Below are positions 34,992 through 44,570 of a DNA stretch of 64,000 nt, in pieces (the first letter of the stretch is position 1; every line of letters begins with the position of its first letter). The translations under genes and the position numbers were made by a program. Where the stretch lies: positions 1 to 64,000 of the forward strand of contig NZ_AHIL01000049.1 in assembly GCF_000241525.1 (NCBI RefSeq), written 5' to 3'. Under the pieces are notes generated by a model. That model searched no databases. It saw only the letters and a program-made list of their open reading frames with translations, and was not told the DNA's origin. Origin of the DNA: Comamonas testosteroni ATCC 11996. GTDB taxonomy: Bacteria; Pseudomonadota; Gammaproteobacteria; Burkholderiales; Burkholderiaceae_C.

Positions 34992-36554
34992 TCAGGAGAA
35001 CTCCTGCTGATACTGATCGCGCAGCAGCTTCTTCTGAACCTTGCCCATGGTGTTGCGCGGCAGGCTGTCCACCACATAGCAGCGCTTGGGCACCTTGAAG
35101 TTGGCCAGCCTGGCCTTGAGCGACTCCAGAATCTTCAGCCCATCGAGCTGCGCACCCTTGCGCGGCACGATGACGGCAACGCCGACCTCGCCAAAGTCCG
35201 GGTGCGGCACTCCAACCAGTGCGCTTTCGTCCACGCCAGGCAGATCGTTGATGAAGCCCTCCACCTCGGCCGGATAGACGTTGTAGCCGCCCGAGATGAT
35301 CAAGTCCTTGCTGCGTCCCACGATGCTGAAATAGCCGCGCTCATCCTGCAGACCCACATCGCCGGTCTTGAACCAGCCGTCGGCCGTGAACTCCTCTGCC
35401 GTCTTCTCCGGCATGCGCCAGTAGCCCTTGAAGACATTAGGGCCCTGCACCTCGATATTGCCGATCTCGCCTGCGGGCAGGGCCTTGCCGTCGTCGCCAT
35501 GAATGCGTACGCCCACGCCAGGCAGGGGAAAGCCCACGGTTGCGCCACGGCGCTCGGCCTCATTGCCATAGCGCGCATCAGCCTGATAGGGGTTGGAGGT
35601 CAGCATGATGGTCTCGCTCATGCCATAGCGCTCAAGGATGGTGTGACCGGTACGCGTCTTCCAGGCGCGGAAGGTCTCGATCAGCATGGGGGCCGAGCCC
35701 GAGATGAACAGACGCATGTGCGCGGCCATGTCGCGGTCCAGCCGGGCGTCGGCCAGCATGCGCACATAAAGGGTCGGCACCCCCATGAAGACGGTCGCGT
35801 CCTTGAAGCGCGCCATGACGGCCTCGGGCTCGAAGCGGGCAAACCAGATCATGGGACTGCCGTTGAGCAGCGCCCCGTGAATGGCGACAAACAGGCCATG
35901 CACATGGAAGATGGGCAGCGCGTGAATCAGCACATCGCCTTCCTGCCAGCCCCAGTACACCTTGAGCATGGCCGCATTGCTCAGCAGATTGCCGTGGCTG
36001 AGCATGGCGCCCTTGCTGCGCCCCGTGGTGCCGCTGGTGTAGAGAATCGCCGCCAGATCGTCGGCGCGGCGCGCAACGACCTGGTGCTCGTCGCTGTGGT
36101 GGGCCGCGCGCTCCAGCAAGCTGCCCGTGCGGTCGGTACCCAGGGTGTAGACATGGCCCACGCCGTGGTTGAATGCAATCTTGGACACCCAGCCGAAACA
36201 GCCGGGTGCGCAGACCACCACGGCCGGCTCGGCATTGGTGATGAAGTACTCCATCTCTGCGCTCTGGTAGGCCGTGTTCAGCGGCAGGAACACATGGCCG
36301 CTGCGCAGCGTGGCCAGGTAGAGCATCATGGCTTCGACCGACTTTTCCACCTGCACCGCAATGCGGCTGCCCTCGGGCAGATCCAGAGAGGCCAGCAAAT
36401 TGGCCATGCGTGCACTGCCCTGCTCCAGATCGGCCCAGGTGTAGTAGAGGCTGGAGCCATCGGGCTCGATGGCCTCCACGGCGATTTTCGTCAGATCCGC
36501 AGGAAACGCAGCGCGCAGCGCGCTGAAAAGATTGGCTTGAGGCATGTCGGTCAT
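34992..36554 (-). CDS. matB: Malonyl-CoA synthetase (acyl-CoA ligase)
   Basis: 520 residues. ANL-family enzyme: AILYTSGTTGRSKGAMLSHG is the P-loop, ERYGMSETIM the A5 motif, GYWRMPEKTAEEFTADGW and KTGDVGLQDERGYFSI surround the A8 hinge, and the C-terminal Lys is in PRNTMGKVQKK. It joins malonate to CoA with ATP. The specific call comes from overall similarity to MatB and from the malonyl-CoA decarboxylase gene two genes upstream. The chosen ATG at 36554 has no strong ribosome-binding site; 36545 is the alternative. Confidence 0.9.
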   Translation of the reverse strand: MTDMPQANLFSALRAAFPADLTKIAVEAIEPDGSSLYYTWADLEQGSARMANLLASLDLPEGSRIAVQVEKSVEAMMLYLATLRSGHVFLPLNTAYQSAEMEYFITNAEPAVVVCAPGCFGWVSKIAFNHGVGHVYTLGTDRTGSLLERAAHHSDEHQVVARRADDLAAILYTSGTTGRSKGAMLSHGNLLSNAAMLKVYWGWQEGDVLIHALPIFHVHGLFVAIHGALLNGSPMIWFARFEPEAVMARFKDATVFMGVPTLYVRMLADARLDRDMAAHMRLFISGSAPMLIETFRAWKTRTGHTILERYGMSETIMLTSNPYQADARYGNEAERRGATVGFPLPGVGVRIHGDDGKALPAGEIGNIEVQGPNVFKGYWRMPEKTAEEFTADGWFKTGDVGLQDERGYFSIVGRSKDLIISGGYNVYPAEVEGFINDLPGVDESALVGVPHPDFGEVGVAVIVPRKGAQLDGLKILESLKARLANFKVPKRCYVVDSLPRNTMGKVQKKLLRDQYQQEFS

Positions 36555-36707
36555 CGTGATGCTGTCGAACTCGGAAACGGTGAAAGCAAAAGGTCCATGG
36601 CCATCATAGGCCCGGCCCTGGCCTGGCCGGTGGCGCCAGGCACTGAAAAAACGCACTTCTTCAAATGGGATGCGAGCAAAGGCCGCCCCGCAAGGCAGCC
36701 AGCCGGC

Positions 36708-37724
36708 TCAGGAGTCAATCTTCACATTCGCCGCCTTGACCACATGGGCCCAGCGCTGGATCTCGCTTTGCACCATGGCAGCAAACTGCGGCTGGCTCAG
36801 CTGGCCGTAATCGGCGCCGTTCTTGGCCCAGGCAGCCTTGATGTCCTCGGCTGCGCCGATCTTGCGCACCTCGTCCAGCATCTGCTGCTGCACGGCAGCA
36901 GGCGTGCCCTTGGGCGCCCATAGCCCATACCAGGTGGTGACGGTGAAGTCCGGCAGGCCGCACTCGGCGGCGCTGGGCACATCGGGGAAGGCGGGGTTGC
37001 GCTTGGCGCCCGCCACCATCAAGGCCTTGATGCGGCCGCCCTTGATATGCTGGGCCGATGAGCCCAGGCCGTCGAACAGCATGTCCACATTGCCGGCGAT
37101 CAGGTCCTGCAGCGCAGGGCCTGCGCCCTTGTAGGGAATATGGGTGATCTGGGTCTTGGTCTGCAGCTTGAACAGCTCACCTGCCAGGTGGTGCGAAGAC
37201 CCCGGCCCTGCCGAGGCATAGTTGTACTTGCCGGGGTTGGCACGCAGGTCCTGCACAAGAGCCTGCAAGCTGGCATGAGTCACCTTCTTGGGATTGACCA
37301 CTACGACCTGCGGCACGCTGGCCAGCAGCGCCAGCGGGATGAAGTCGCGCTCCAGATCGTATTCGAGCTTGGGATAGACCGAGGGCGCAATCACATGGTG
37401 GGTGCCGCCCATGAAGAAGTTGTAGCCGTCAGGTGCGGCCTTGGCCGCAATGCTGGCACCCAGCGTGCCGCCCGCGCCACCGCGGTTGTCTATCACCAGG
37501 GTCTTGCCCGAGGTCTTGGCGAACTGGGCAGAGAACGGTCTGGCAAAGGTGTCGGTGCCGCCACCGGCAGGAAAAGGCACGATCAAATTGACAGGCCTGC
37601 TCGGCCACTCCGATGCCTGGGCCATGCCCGTCCAGCCCGATGCCCCAGCCGCCAGCAGCGCCCCCGCCGACCCCAGCAGCGTGCGCCGCTGCAAACCCAC
37701 GCTCTTTGCCCAAGAATCCTGCAT
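36708..37724 (-). CDS. Bug-family (TctC-like) periplasmic solute receptor
   Basis: 338 residues. The signal peptide has twin Arg and ends AQAS; the mature domain has the family marks WPSRPVNLIVPFPAGGGTDT, VIDNRGGAGGTLGAS and PDGYNFFMG, plus THIPYKGAGPALQDLIAG. Bug proteins bind carboxylates for tripartite tricarboxylate (TctABC) uptake or signalling. It sits between the malonyl-CoA decarboxylase and synthetase genes, so malonate or a related acid is the likely ligand, but no TctA/TctB membrane genes are present here. Confidence 0.92.
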   Translation of the reverse strand: MQDSWAKSVGLQRRTLLGSAGALLAAGASGWTGMAQASEWPSRPVNLIVPFPAGGGTDTFARPFSAQFAKTSGKTLVIDNRGGAGGTLGASIAAKAAPDGYNFFMGGTHHVIAPSVYPKLEYDLERDFIPLALLASVPQVVVVNPKKVTHASLQALVQDLRANPGKYNYASAGPGSSHHLAGELFKLQTKTQITHIPYKGAGPALQDLIAGNVDMLFDGLGSSAQHIKGGRIKALMVAGAKRNPAFPDVPSAAECGLPDFTVTTWYGLWAPKGTPAAVQQQMLDEVRKIGAAEDIKAAWAKNGADYGQLSQPQFAAMVQSEIQRWAHVVKAANVKIDS

Positions 37725-37836
37725 CTATGTCTCCTCTGCGCGCCTGGTCAGCAACATCGCCGCAGCCAGGCTTGTGGTTGGAAGACGCAGCAGCAAAAGC
37801 CGGCTCAGGCCGGGCGCAGCGCGAGTCGCGATGCAC

Positions 37837-39252
37837 TCAACCCTTGCACAGCGATTCGATCTCCGAGGAAACGGGAATCTTGCTCTGCGCCAACAGGCTG
37901 CGGTGCTTGTCCAGGCGCTTGAGGTCATACAGATAGTTGACCATCAGCCCCATGGATTGCTTGAGCCCCTTGGACGACAGGTCTGCCGCCCAGTTCAGGC
38001 GCTCCACGCGCGCACCGTTGCCAAGGTGAAAGCGTGCCACGGCATCCAGCGGACGGCCCTTGGCAGTTTCCCGACCCAGATAGCGCGCGGCGCAAAACAT
38101 GGCAGCCTGACGCACCACCGACTTTTCCGGCAGCGAGCCGGGGTCGTCCAGCGCAGCCAGCAATTGCGCAGCGCTCACTCCGCCAGCGACTTTTTCCAGA
38201 GCTGCCTTTTGCTTGTCGTCCAGCTCCGCCAGCGCTGCATCGCCGTTCTTGCTCAGCCAGCTGCGCAGTCCCGGAATGGGCGACAGCGTGGCGAACTGCT
38301 TGAGCTTGGGGAACTCCTGCGTGAGCGTCTCCACCACATGCTTGATCAGCGAATCGCCGAAGCTCACGCCCTTGAGTCCGGTCTGGGTGTTGCTGATGGA
38401 ATAGAAGATGGCGGTATTGGCCTTGGCCAGATCGGCGGCCGCTGCGGCCTCGTCCAGCAGCGGCGCCATGCTGCCCGCCATCTTGTCCAGCAGCGCCACC
38501 TCCACAAAGATCAGCGGCACATTGGGCATGCGCGGGTGAAAGAACCCATAGCAGCGGCGGTCGCTGTCGAGGCGATTTTTCAGATCGGCCCAGCTGCGGA
38601 TATCGTGCACTGCCTCGTACTTGATCAGCTTCTCCAGCAGCGATGCGGGCGAGTCCCAATTCAGGCTTCTGAGTTCCAGCAAGGCCACATCGAACCAGCT
38701 GGAAAACAGATGCTCCAGCTCGGCGTCCAGCGCCACATAGTGCTGCTCGGCCTTGGGCAAGGCCAGCAGTTCGGCACGCATATCGACCAAAAAGCCCATG
38801 CCGCCCCTGGGCTGGGCAAAACGCTGCAGCAGCCGCGTGCGCGATGAAACCAGGGCACGGCGCAGACTCATCTCGGCCTCGCCGCGCTCTACATCGCTGC
38901 CCGCCTTGTCGTAGCGCTCGCGGGCCGCCTGCAAGGCCTTGGCATCGGGGCCGAACTTTTCGATCGCCAGCAGCCAGAAGTCCTTGCGTGCAGCCAGATC
39001 GGCCTTGCCATACCAGTCCATCAGCACCTGCGCGTGACGGCCGCCTTCCACGTCACTGAGCGCGGTATCGGCCACCTGCTGCATGTCCTGCAGCAAGCGA
39101 CGCAGCTCGCGCGGCGACAGCGCCTCCTCCCCGCGACGCAAGGTGGCCTCCAGGCGTTGCGCCAGCGGGCGATGCTGGCCGTCGCCCTTCTCGCCCTCAG
39201 CCCCGCGCACCCACAGCTTGGTTTGCTCAATCCACTCGGCTGCCCACCCCAT
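37837..39252 (-). CDS. Malonyl-CoA decarboxylase
   Basis: 471 residues from the ATG at 39252. Typical MCD: an all-helical N-terminal part, then RCYGFFHPRMPNVPLIFVEV, KANTAIFYSISNTQTGLKGV, FPKLKQFATLSPIPGLRSWL and a late ARYLGRETAKGRPLDAVARF with FHLGNGARVERLNW. It decarboxylates malonyl-CoA to acetyl-CoA. An ATG at 39258 is rejected because AAGGAG touches it with no gap, whereas the same motif is 6 nt before 39252. With the Bug receptor and MatB it forms a malonate-use operon; the gap to the receptor gene is 112 bp. Confidence 0.95.
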   Translation of the reverse strand: MGWAAEWIEQTKLWVRGAEGEKGDGQHRPLAQRLEATLRRGEEALSPRELRRLLQDMQQVADTALSDVEGGRHAQVLMDWYGKADLAARKDFWLLAIEKFGPDAKALQAARERYDKAGSDVERGEAEMSLRRALVSSRTRLLQRFAQPRGGMGFLVDMRAELLALPKAEQHYVALDAELEHLFSSWFDVALLELRSLNWDSPASLLEKLIKYEAVHDIRSWADLKNRLDSDRRCYGFFHPRMPNVPLIFVEVALLDKMAGSMAPLLDEAAAAADLAKANTAIFYSISNTQTGLKGVSFGDSLIKHVVETLTQEFPKLKQFATLSPIPGLRSWLSKNGDAALAELDDKQKAALEKVAGGVSAAQLLAALDDPGSLPEKSVVRQAAMFCAARYLGRETAKGRPLDAVARFHLGNGARVERLNWAADLSSKGLKQSMGLMVNYLYDLKRLDKHRSLLAQSKIPVSSEIESLCKG

Positions 39253-39365
39253 ATGCATCTCCTTGTTCCAGCACCATCATGCTCTCATTGAAGAAGCAGA
39301 TACCGCAATTGCAGTAACGCTTTCAGCCATTATGTGCAGTTTTTCTGCCTCGCACACCGCACCAT

Positions 39366-39394
39366 AAAAAACGCAGACCGAGGTCTGCGTTTTT
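39366..39394 (-). terminator. Terminator after lgt
   Basis: AAAAACGCAGACC and GGTCTGCGTTTTT pair around GA, a 13-bp arm; an A-run and T-run on both sides make it bidirectional. It lies 13 bp beyond the lgt stop. Confidence 0.88.
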
Positions 39395-39407
39395 CAAAAT
39401 CTGGCCT

Positions 39408-40250
39408 TCAGGCCGTGGTTCGCTGAACCGCGTAGGCCTGGCGCTTGCCGCACCACACCCACATGAGCACACCGGCCACGATCATGGGAATGCACAGCCA
39501 CTGCCCCATGCTCATGCCCAGCGACAGAATACCCAGGAAGTCGTCGGGCTCGCGGAAGTACTCCGCAATGAAGCGGAAGGCCCCATAGCCGATCAGAAAT
39601 ACCGCCGCGACCTGGCCGGGCTTGCGCTCCTTGCGCGCGTACAGCCACAGGATGATGAACAGCAGCAGCCCTTCCATCAGAAACTGATAGATCTGCGAGG
39701 GATGACGCGGCAGCATGGAGCCGCTTTGCGGAAACACCATGGCCCAGGGCAGATCGGCACTCGCAAAACGCCCCCAGAGTTCGCCGTTGATGAAGTTGCC
39801 GATCCGGCCCGCAGCCAGCCCCGTGGGCACGCAAGGCGCCACAAAATCTGCGACTTCCAGCCAGTTGCGCTTGCGCGAGCGAGCAAACCAGATCATGGAG
39901 CCGATGACGCCCAGCAGGCCGCCGTGAAAGCTCATGCCGCCCTGCCAGACGGCAAGAATCTCCAGCGGATGCGAGAGGTAGTAGCCAGGCTTGTAGAACA
40001 GGCAGTAGCCGATGCGCCCGCCCACGACCACGCCCAGCACGCCGAGGAAGAGAATGTCCTCCACATCCTTGCGCGCCCAGGCACGCTCGCCCGTCATGTA
40101 TTTGAATGGAGGGTGGTGCAGTCGGCGCGTGCCCAGAAACAGGAACAGACCAAAGGCCACCAGATAGGTTATGCCATACCAGTGCACGGCCAGCGGGCCA
40201 ATCTGCACGGCTACAGGATCAATGTGCGGATACATCAGCATGTCAGGCAT
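39408..40250 (-). CDS. lgt: Prolipoprotein diacylglyceryl transferase
   Basis: 280 residues. Seven membrane helices and the Lgt signatures [20 protein letters not shown] and [16 protein letters not shown], with [15 protein letters not shown] following. It transfers diacylglycerol to the lipobox Cys of prolipoproteins in the inner membrane; SodC and the small lipoproteins in this window would be substrates. The frame is open much further upstream, but similarity starts at [20 protein letters not shown], so the ATG at 40250 is taken (40241 possible). Confidence 0.95.
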   Translation of the reverse strand: MPDMLMYPHIDPVAVQIGPLAVHWYGITYLVAFGLFLFLGTRRLHHPPFKYMTGERAWARKDVEDILFLGVLGVVVGGRIGYCLFYKPGYYLSHPLEILAVWQGGMSFHGGLLGVIGSMIWFARSRKRNWLEVADFVAPCVPTGLAAGRIGNFINGELWGRFASADLPWAMVFPQSGSMLPRHPSQIYQFLMEGLLLFIILWLYARKERKPGQVAAVFLIGYGAFRFIAEYFREPDDFLGILSLGMSMGQWLCIPMIVAGVLMWVWCGKRQAYAVQRTTA

Positions 40251-40395
40251 TGTGCCGCAGGCCGATGACGTTTCTGCAAAACTGCATGCTCCGAGAACGC
40301 TGCAAGGCCTCATTCGTCGATTCAAAGACCTCAGAGGCGCCAAGCCGCGGCCTGGATGACTGCGGCATCCGGCACCGGCAGTCCTATGTGAAGCG

Positions 40396-41403
40396 TCAAT
40401 GCGGCTTGTCCACCGCCGGGCCCTGCTCGCGCACGGTCTGGCGCACGACCCTGGCGGTCTCATCCATCATGGAGCTCAATCGCTGCGGTGTGCCGCCCAA
40501 GACATGCACGCCCATGGTCTGCAGACGCTCCTGTACGGCAGGCTCCTGCAGGGCCGCGTTGGCAGCGCCGTTGAGCCTGGTCACGACGGCCTGCGGCGTT
40601 CCTGCCGGAGCAACGATACCGAACCAGGTGATGGCCAGATCGTTGAGCGAAGGGTGACCCAACTCCCTGAACGTGGGCACCTGCGGCAGGGCCGGCAAAC
40701 GCTCCTGTGCAGCCACGGCGAACGCAACCAGGCGGCCCGCAGCCACATGCGCAGCCGACGAGGGGTACTGATCGCTGAGAACCTGGGTCTCGCCCGACAA
40801 CGCGCCACTGATCACCGGCCCCTGCCCCTTGTAGGGAATGTGGTGCAGCTTGAGCTTGAGATCGGCATTGAGACGCTCGGCAATCAGATGCCCGATGGAG
40901 CCTACTCCGGCCGATCCGATATTGAACTGACCCGGCTTGCTGCGCGCAAGAGTGAGGAACTGGGCGTAGTTCTGCACACCCATATTGGGATGCACGGAGA
41001 ACACCGACGGAATGGACGCCAGTGCAACCACCGGTACAAAGGCCTTGGCAGGGTCTATGCGTGCCGACTGGGGCAGCATGATCGGATTGACCACCAGCGT
41101 GCTGATGGTGCCCAGGCCGATCGTGTAGCCGTCAGGCGCGGCATTGGCCACGGCCTCGGCCCCGATGAAGCCGCTGGCGCCGGAGCGGTTGTCGACCACC
41201 ACGGGCTGACCCAGCGTCGTGTGCATGGCATCGGCAACCAGTCGCGCCACGATATCGGTGGAGCCTCCGGGTGTGAAAGGAACCACCAGACGCACGGGAC
41301 GCTGCGGGTAACGCCCTTCTGCAGCCTGCGCCGTCAATGCCCCCAGCAAGGCCAGCAGCCCTGCGGTCTTCGACAAGAAGGAGGGGCGAACAGCGAAAGA
41401 CAT
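40396..41403 (-). CDS. Bug-family (TctC-like) periplasmic solute receptor
   Basis: 335 residues. A signal peptide ([15 protein letters not shown]) is followed by [49 protein letters not shown] and [20 protein letters not shown]. Ligand unknown; many such orphan receptors occur in Comamonadaceae. It follows ilvD on the same strand, but the ilvD terminator lies only about 25 bp before its start, so it is either read through or driven from an overlapping promoter. Confidence 0.92.
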   Translation of the reverse strand: MSFAVRPSFLSKTAGLLALLGALTAQAAEGRYPQRPVRLVVPFTPGGSTDIVARLVADAMHTTLGQPVVVDNRSGASGFIGAEAVANAAPDGYTIGLGTISTLVVNPIMLPQSARIDPAKAFVPVVALASIPSVFSVHPNMGVQNYAQFLTLARSKPGQFNIGSAGVGSIGHLIAERLNADLKLKLHHIPYKGQGPVISGALSGETQVLSDQYPSSAAHVAAGRLVAFAVAAQERLPALPQVPTFRELGHPSLNDLAITWFGIVAPAGTPQAVVTRLNGAANAALQEPAVQERLQTMGVHVLGGTPQRLSSMMDETARVVRQTVREQGPAVDKPH

Positions 41404-41425
41404 GGAGATCACTTTCTGGCAAGGC

Positions 41426-41461
41426 AATAAAAACAGCCGCGCGACTTGCATCGAGCGGCTG
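41426..41461 (-). terminator. Terminator after ilvD
   Basis: ACAGCCGC and GCGGCTGT pair around a 13-nt loop; on the minus strand TTTTATT follows. Confidence 0.7.
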
Positions 41462-41527
41462 TGAGATTGTCCGTCAGCATGGGAGTCCGCGCTGACGAAA
41501 TGACGAAACAAACGTAACGGCGATCGT

Positions 41528-43387
41528 TCAGTCGTCCAGCAGAGTCAGATCGCGCACGGCGCCGGTGTCGGCGCTGGTCACCAGCTTGGCATAGGCCTTG
41601 AGGGCCGCCGAGATCTTGCGGGGACGCGCCTGGGCAGGCTTCCAGCCCTTGGCATTCTGCGCTTCACGGCGGCGCTCCAGCTCTTCGTCGCTGACCAGCA
41701 TGTTGATGCTTCGGTTGGGAATGTCGATGCGGATGATGTCGCCGTTCTGCACCAGACCGATCGCGCCGCCGGCTGCCGCTTCGGGAGAGCAGTGACCGAT
41801 GGACAGACCGGAGGTACCGCCCGAGAAGCGGCCATCCGTCAGCAGCGCGCAGGCCTTGCCCAGCCCCTTGGACTTGATGTAGCTGGTGGGATAGAGCATT
41901 TCCTGCATGCCGGGGCCGCCCTTGGGGCCTTCGTAGCGCACTATGACCACGTCGCCGGCCTTGACCTTGTCGGCCAGGATGTTGGCAACGGCCTCGTCCT
42001 GCGACTCGACCACATGGGCCGGACCTTCGAACACCAGGATCGATTCGTCCACACCTGCGGACTTCACCACGCAGCCGTCCAGCGCAATATTGCCGCGCAG
42101 CACGGCCAGGCCGCCTTCCTTGCTGAAAGCGTGCTCGTAGCTGCGGATGCAGCCTTCGGCACGGTCCAGGTCCAGGCTGGGCCAGCGGGTGTTCTGGCTG
42201 AACGCCACCTGCGTGGGAATGCCGGCCGGGCCGGCCATGTAGAAGTGACGCACGGACTCGTCCTGCGTGCGCATGATGTCCCACTGCTCCAGCGCATCCT
42301 TCATGGTCTTGGCATGCACCGTGGGCACGTCGGTGTGCAGCTTGCCGGCGCGGTCCAGCTCGCCCAGGATGGCCATGATGCCGCCGGCGCGGTGCACGTC
42401 TTCGATGTGGTACTTGGGCGTGTTGGGCGCCACCTTGCACAGCTGGGGCACGACGCGCGAGAGGCGGTCGATGTCGGCCATGGTGAAGTCGATACCCGCT
42501 TCCTGGGCGATGGCCAGCAGGTGCAGGATGGTATTGGTGGAGCCACCCATGGCGATGTCCAGCGTGATGCAGTTCTCGAACGCCTTGAAGCCCACGGAGC
42601 GTGGCAGCACGCTGTCGTTGTCGTTCTCGTAATAGTCGCGGGCCAGCTCGACGATGCGGCGGCCGGCGCGCAGGAACAGCTCTTCGCGGTCCGCATGCGT
42701 GGCCACCACGGTGCCGTTGCCAGGCAGGGACAGGCCCAGCGCTTCGGTCAGGCAGTTCATCGAATTGGCGGTGAACATGCCCGAGCAGGAACCGCAGGTC
42801 GGACAGGCGGAGCGCTCCACCTCGGCCACTTCGGCGTCGGAATAGCGCTGATCGGCCGCTATCACCATGGCATCCACCAGGTCCAGCTTCTTGAACTCGA
42901 TGGTCTTGGTTTCGGGGTTGGCCAACTTGGTCTTGCCGGCTTCCATGGGGCCGCCGGAAACAAAGATCACCGGAATGTTCAGGCGCATCGCGGCCATCAG
43001 CATGCCGGGGGTGATCTTGTCGCAGTTGGAGATGCACACCAGCGCATCGGCGCAATGGGCATTGACCATGTATTCGACCGAGTCCGCGATCAGGTCGCGA
43101 CTGGGCAGCGAATACAGCATGCCATCATGGCCCATGGCGATGCCATCGTCCACGGCGATGGTGTTGAACTCCTTGGCCACACCGCCGGCCGCCTCGATCT
43201 CGCGCGCGACCAGTTGCCCCAGATCCTTCAGATGCACATGGCCGGGCACGAACTGGGTGAAGGAATTGGCAATCGCAATGATGGGCTTGTCAAAATCGCC
43301 ATCTTTCATGCCGGTGGCACGCCACAGGGCGCGCGCACCGGCCATGTTGCGGCCGCCAGTGGAGGTTTTGGAACGGTATGCGGGCAT
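41528..43387 (-). CDS. ilvD: Dihydroxy-acid dehydratase
   Basis: 619 residues. Converts dihydroxy-isovalerate and dihydroxy-methylvalerate to the 2-keto acids of valine and isoleucine. Fe-S and active-site motifs: [40 protein letters not shown] and [20 protein letters not shown]. The length is that of the long 4Fe-4S-type IlvD. The ATG at 43387 is preceded by a weak Shine-Dalgarno. It is a single biosynthetic gene here, with no other ilv genes around it. Confidence 0.97.
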   Translation of the reverse strand: MPAYRSKTSTGGRNMAGARALWRATGMKDGDFDKPIIAIANSFTQFVPGHVHLKDLGQLVAREIEAAGGVAKEFNTIAVDDGIAMGHDGMLYSLPSRDLIADSVEYMVNAHCADALVCISNCDKITPGMLMAAMRLNIPVIFVSGGPMEAGKTKLANPETKTIEFKKLDLVDAMVIAADQRYSDAEVAEVERSACPTCGSCSGMFTANSMNCLTEALGLSLPGNGTVVATHADREELFLRAGRRIVELARDYYENDNDSVLPRSVGFKAFENCITLDIAMGGSTNTILHLLAIAQEAGIDFTMADIDRLSRVVPQLCKVAPNTPKYHIEDVHRAGGIMAILGELDRAGKLHTDVPTVHAKTMKDALEQWDIMRTQDESVRHFYMAGPAGIPTQVAFSQNTRWPSLDLDRAEGCIRSYEHAFSKEGGLAVLRGNIALDGCVVKSAGVDESILVFEGPAHVVESQDEAVANILADKVKAGDVVIVRYEGPKGGPGMQEMLYPTSYIKSKGLGKACALLTDGRFSGGTSGLSIGHCSPEAAAGGAIGLVQNGDIIRIDIPNRSINMLVSDEELERRREAQNAKGWKPAQARPRKISAALKAYAKLVTSADTGAVRDLTLLDD

Positions 43388-43494
43388 GGGGTTCGCTATA
43401 AGACGTTATCGGGAAATGATTCTTTGGATTATGGCCCAGCACAGCAAGGCAGCGATGCCTAGCCCATGGCGGGCTGTCAGGCAAAACAATCGCA

Positions 43495-43517
43495 AGACAT
43501 CGTCAATCACGATGTCT
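43495..43517 (-). terminator. Hairpin after the small Trp-rich protein gene
   Basis: AGACATCGT and ACGATGTCT (9-bp perfect arms, 5-nt loop), 11 bp after the stop codon; the T-run is displaced (TGCGATTGTTTT), so termination is uncertain. Confidence 0.45.
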
Positions 43518-43527
43518 GATTCGCTGC

Positions 43528-43767
43528 TCAACGACGTCGCTGGCCCGGTGCCATGGCCTGCTTCTGACGCTCGATACGCTCTTTCTTGCGCTGGTCCATC
43601 TTCTCCATGGCCTTGCGCTTGGTATAGCCGGAAGCATCGGCCCAGGCCCACCAGGCGGCAGCCGCGCCATAAATACCCAGAATCGGCCACCAGCTCCAGC
43701 CTGCGACAGGCCCGATCTGCGCAAGCTTGAGCAGCGACAACACGATCGCCAAACCTAACAGATACAT
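43528..43767 (-). CDS. Small Trp-rich membrane protein (TIGR04438 type, 79 aa)
   Basis: MYLLGLAIVLSLLKLAQIGP begins one or two membrane helices rich in Trp (WSWWPILGIYGAAAAWWAWA), followed by a Lys/Arg-rich tail (YTKRKAMEKMDQRKKERIER). This fits the beta-proteobacterial small Trp-rich protein family; function unknown. An AAGGGGATGT ribosome-binding site fixes the ATG at 43767; the frame is open to 43827, but that part is not conserved-looking. Confidence 0.82.
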   Translation of the reverse strand: MYLLGLAIVLSLLKLAQIGPVAGWSWWPILGIYGAAAAWWAWADASGYTKRKAMEKMDQRKKERIERQKQAMAPGQRRR

Positions 43768-43877
43768 ACATCCCCTTTTTTGCTGATTTTCCAAAACACA
43801 GAGTGCACTGGAGAGTACACAACCCAAGCACTACAATGCGCTAAAAGATCAACTTTAACCCCGCACCCTGGGAACTC

Positions 43878-44186
43878 ATGATGAAGCAATTTCTGATCGC
43901 TTTCGCCCTTTCCGCCGCTGCCGTGGCCCCTGCCATGGCCGATCAGGCCCTGGCGCAGTCCAAGAACTGCATGGCCTGCCACGCCGTTGACAAGAAGCTG
44001 GTTGGTCCCGCATTCAAGGATGTGGCCGCCAAGTATGCAGGCCAAAAGGATGCAGCAGACAAGCTGGCTGCCAAAGTCATCAAGGGCGGCTCCGGCGTGT
44101 GGGGCCCCGTGCCCATGCCCGCCAATCCCCAGGTGAACGACGCCGATGCCAAGAAGCTGGTGGCCTGGATTCTGGCGCAGAAGTAA
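43878..44186 (+). CDS. Class I cytochrome c (c551/c552-like)
   Basis: 102 residues. A signal peptide ends APAMAD; the haem motif is CMACH (SKNCMACHAVDKKLVGPAFK) and the axial Met lies in GPVPMPANPQV. A soluble periplasmic electron carrier, possibly feeding the cbb3 oxidase. Two ATGs in tandem (43878, 43881) are both possible starts after GGGAACTC. It is a single gene with a strong terminator after it. Confidence 0.95.
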   Translation: MMKQFLIAFALSAAAVAPAMADQALAQSKNCMACHAVDKKLVGPAFKDVAAKYAGQKDAADKLAAKVIKGGSGVWGPVPMPANPQVNDADAKKLVAWILAQK

Positions 44187-44228
44187 ATCGACTGCTTCTC
44201 AACGGCGCGAGACAGGGCCGTTCTCAAA

Positions 44229-44256
44229 AACCGCATGGCTGCCATGCGGTTTTTTT
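44229..44256 (+). terminator. Rho-independent terminator after the cytochrome c gene
   Basis: AACCGCATGG and CCATGCGGTT pair around CTG, followed by TTTTTTG. Confidence 0.92.
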
Positions 44257-44519
44257 GTTTCTGACGCCCCCGCGACTCAGCACCTCCCCCTGCTCTTGCA
44301 TCAGCGCTGCGGCGCCAGACGTCCAGACTTCGCTCCGCACCCGTGAGGTCAGCATCTGCAGCACTTGACTGCCACAGCCCGGCTGAAACTCGGCAGCAGT
44401 CCGGCAACAACTCGGCAGCAACTCTGCCCATTGCTCGCATGGCGACGAATCGATACCGCAGCGGTTGCGATGTATCGAGTCAGGCAGATGAGCAGCCCGC
44501 CTGGCAGCAGACGTGCTAT

Positions 44520-44546
44520 AAAAAAGGCCCCTAAGGGCCTTTTTCT
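44520..44546 (-). terminator. Terminator of the translation operon after typA
   Basis: AAAAAGGCCC-CTAA-GGGCCTTTTT, perfect 10-bp arms; on the minus strand a T-run follows. It lies 25 bp after the typA stop. Confidence 0.9.
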
Positions 44547-44570
44547 GGATTCACAGCCTGGGCTTGTGAA

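Larger units (their letters stand above)
44187..44570. other. Intergenic between the cytochrome c gene and typA
   Basis: Holds two terminators (listed separately). Between them, around 44386-44421, AACTCGGCAGCA occurs twice as a short direct repeat. No gene seen. Confidence 0.5.

Noticed and set aside
44387..44421. Short direct repeat AACTCGGCAGCA as a possible CRISPR or iteron
   Set aside because: Only two copies, no regular spacer pattern and no cas or rep gene nearby.
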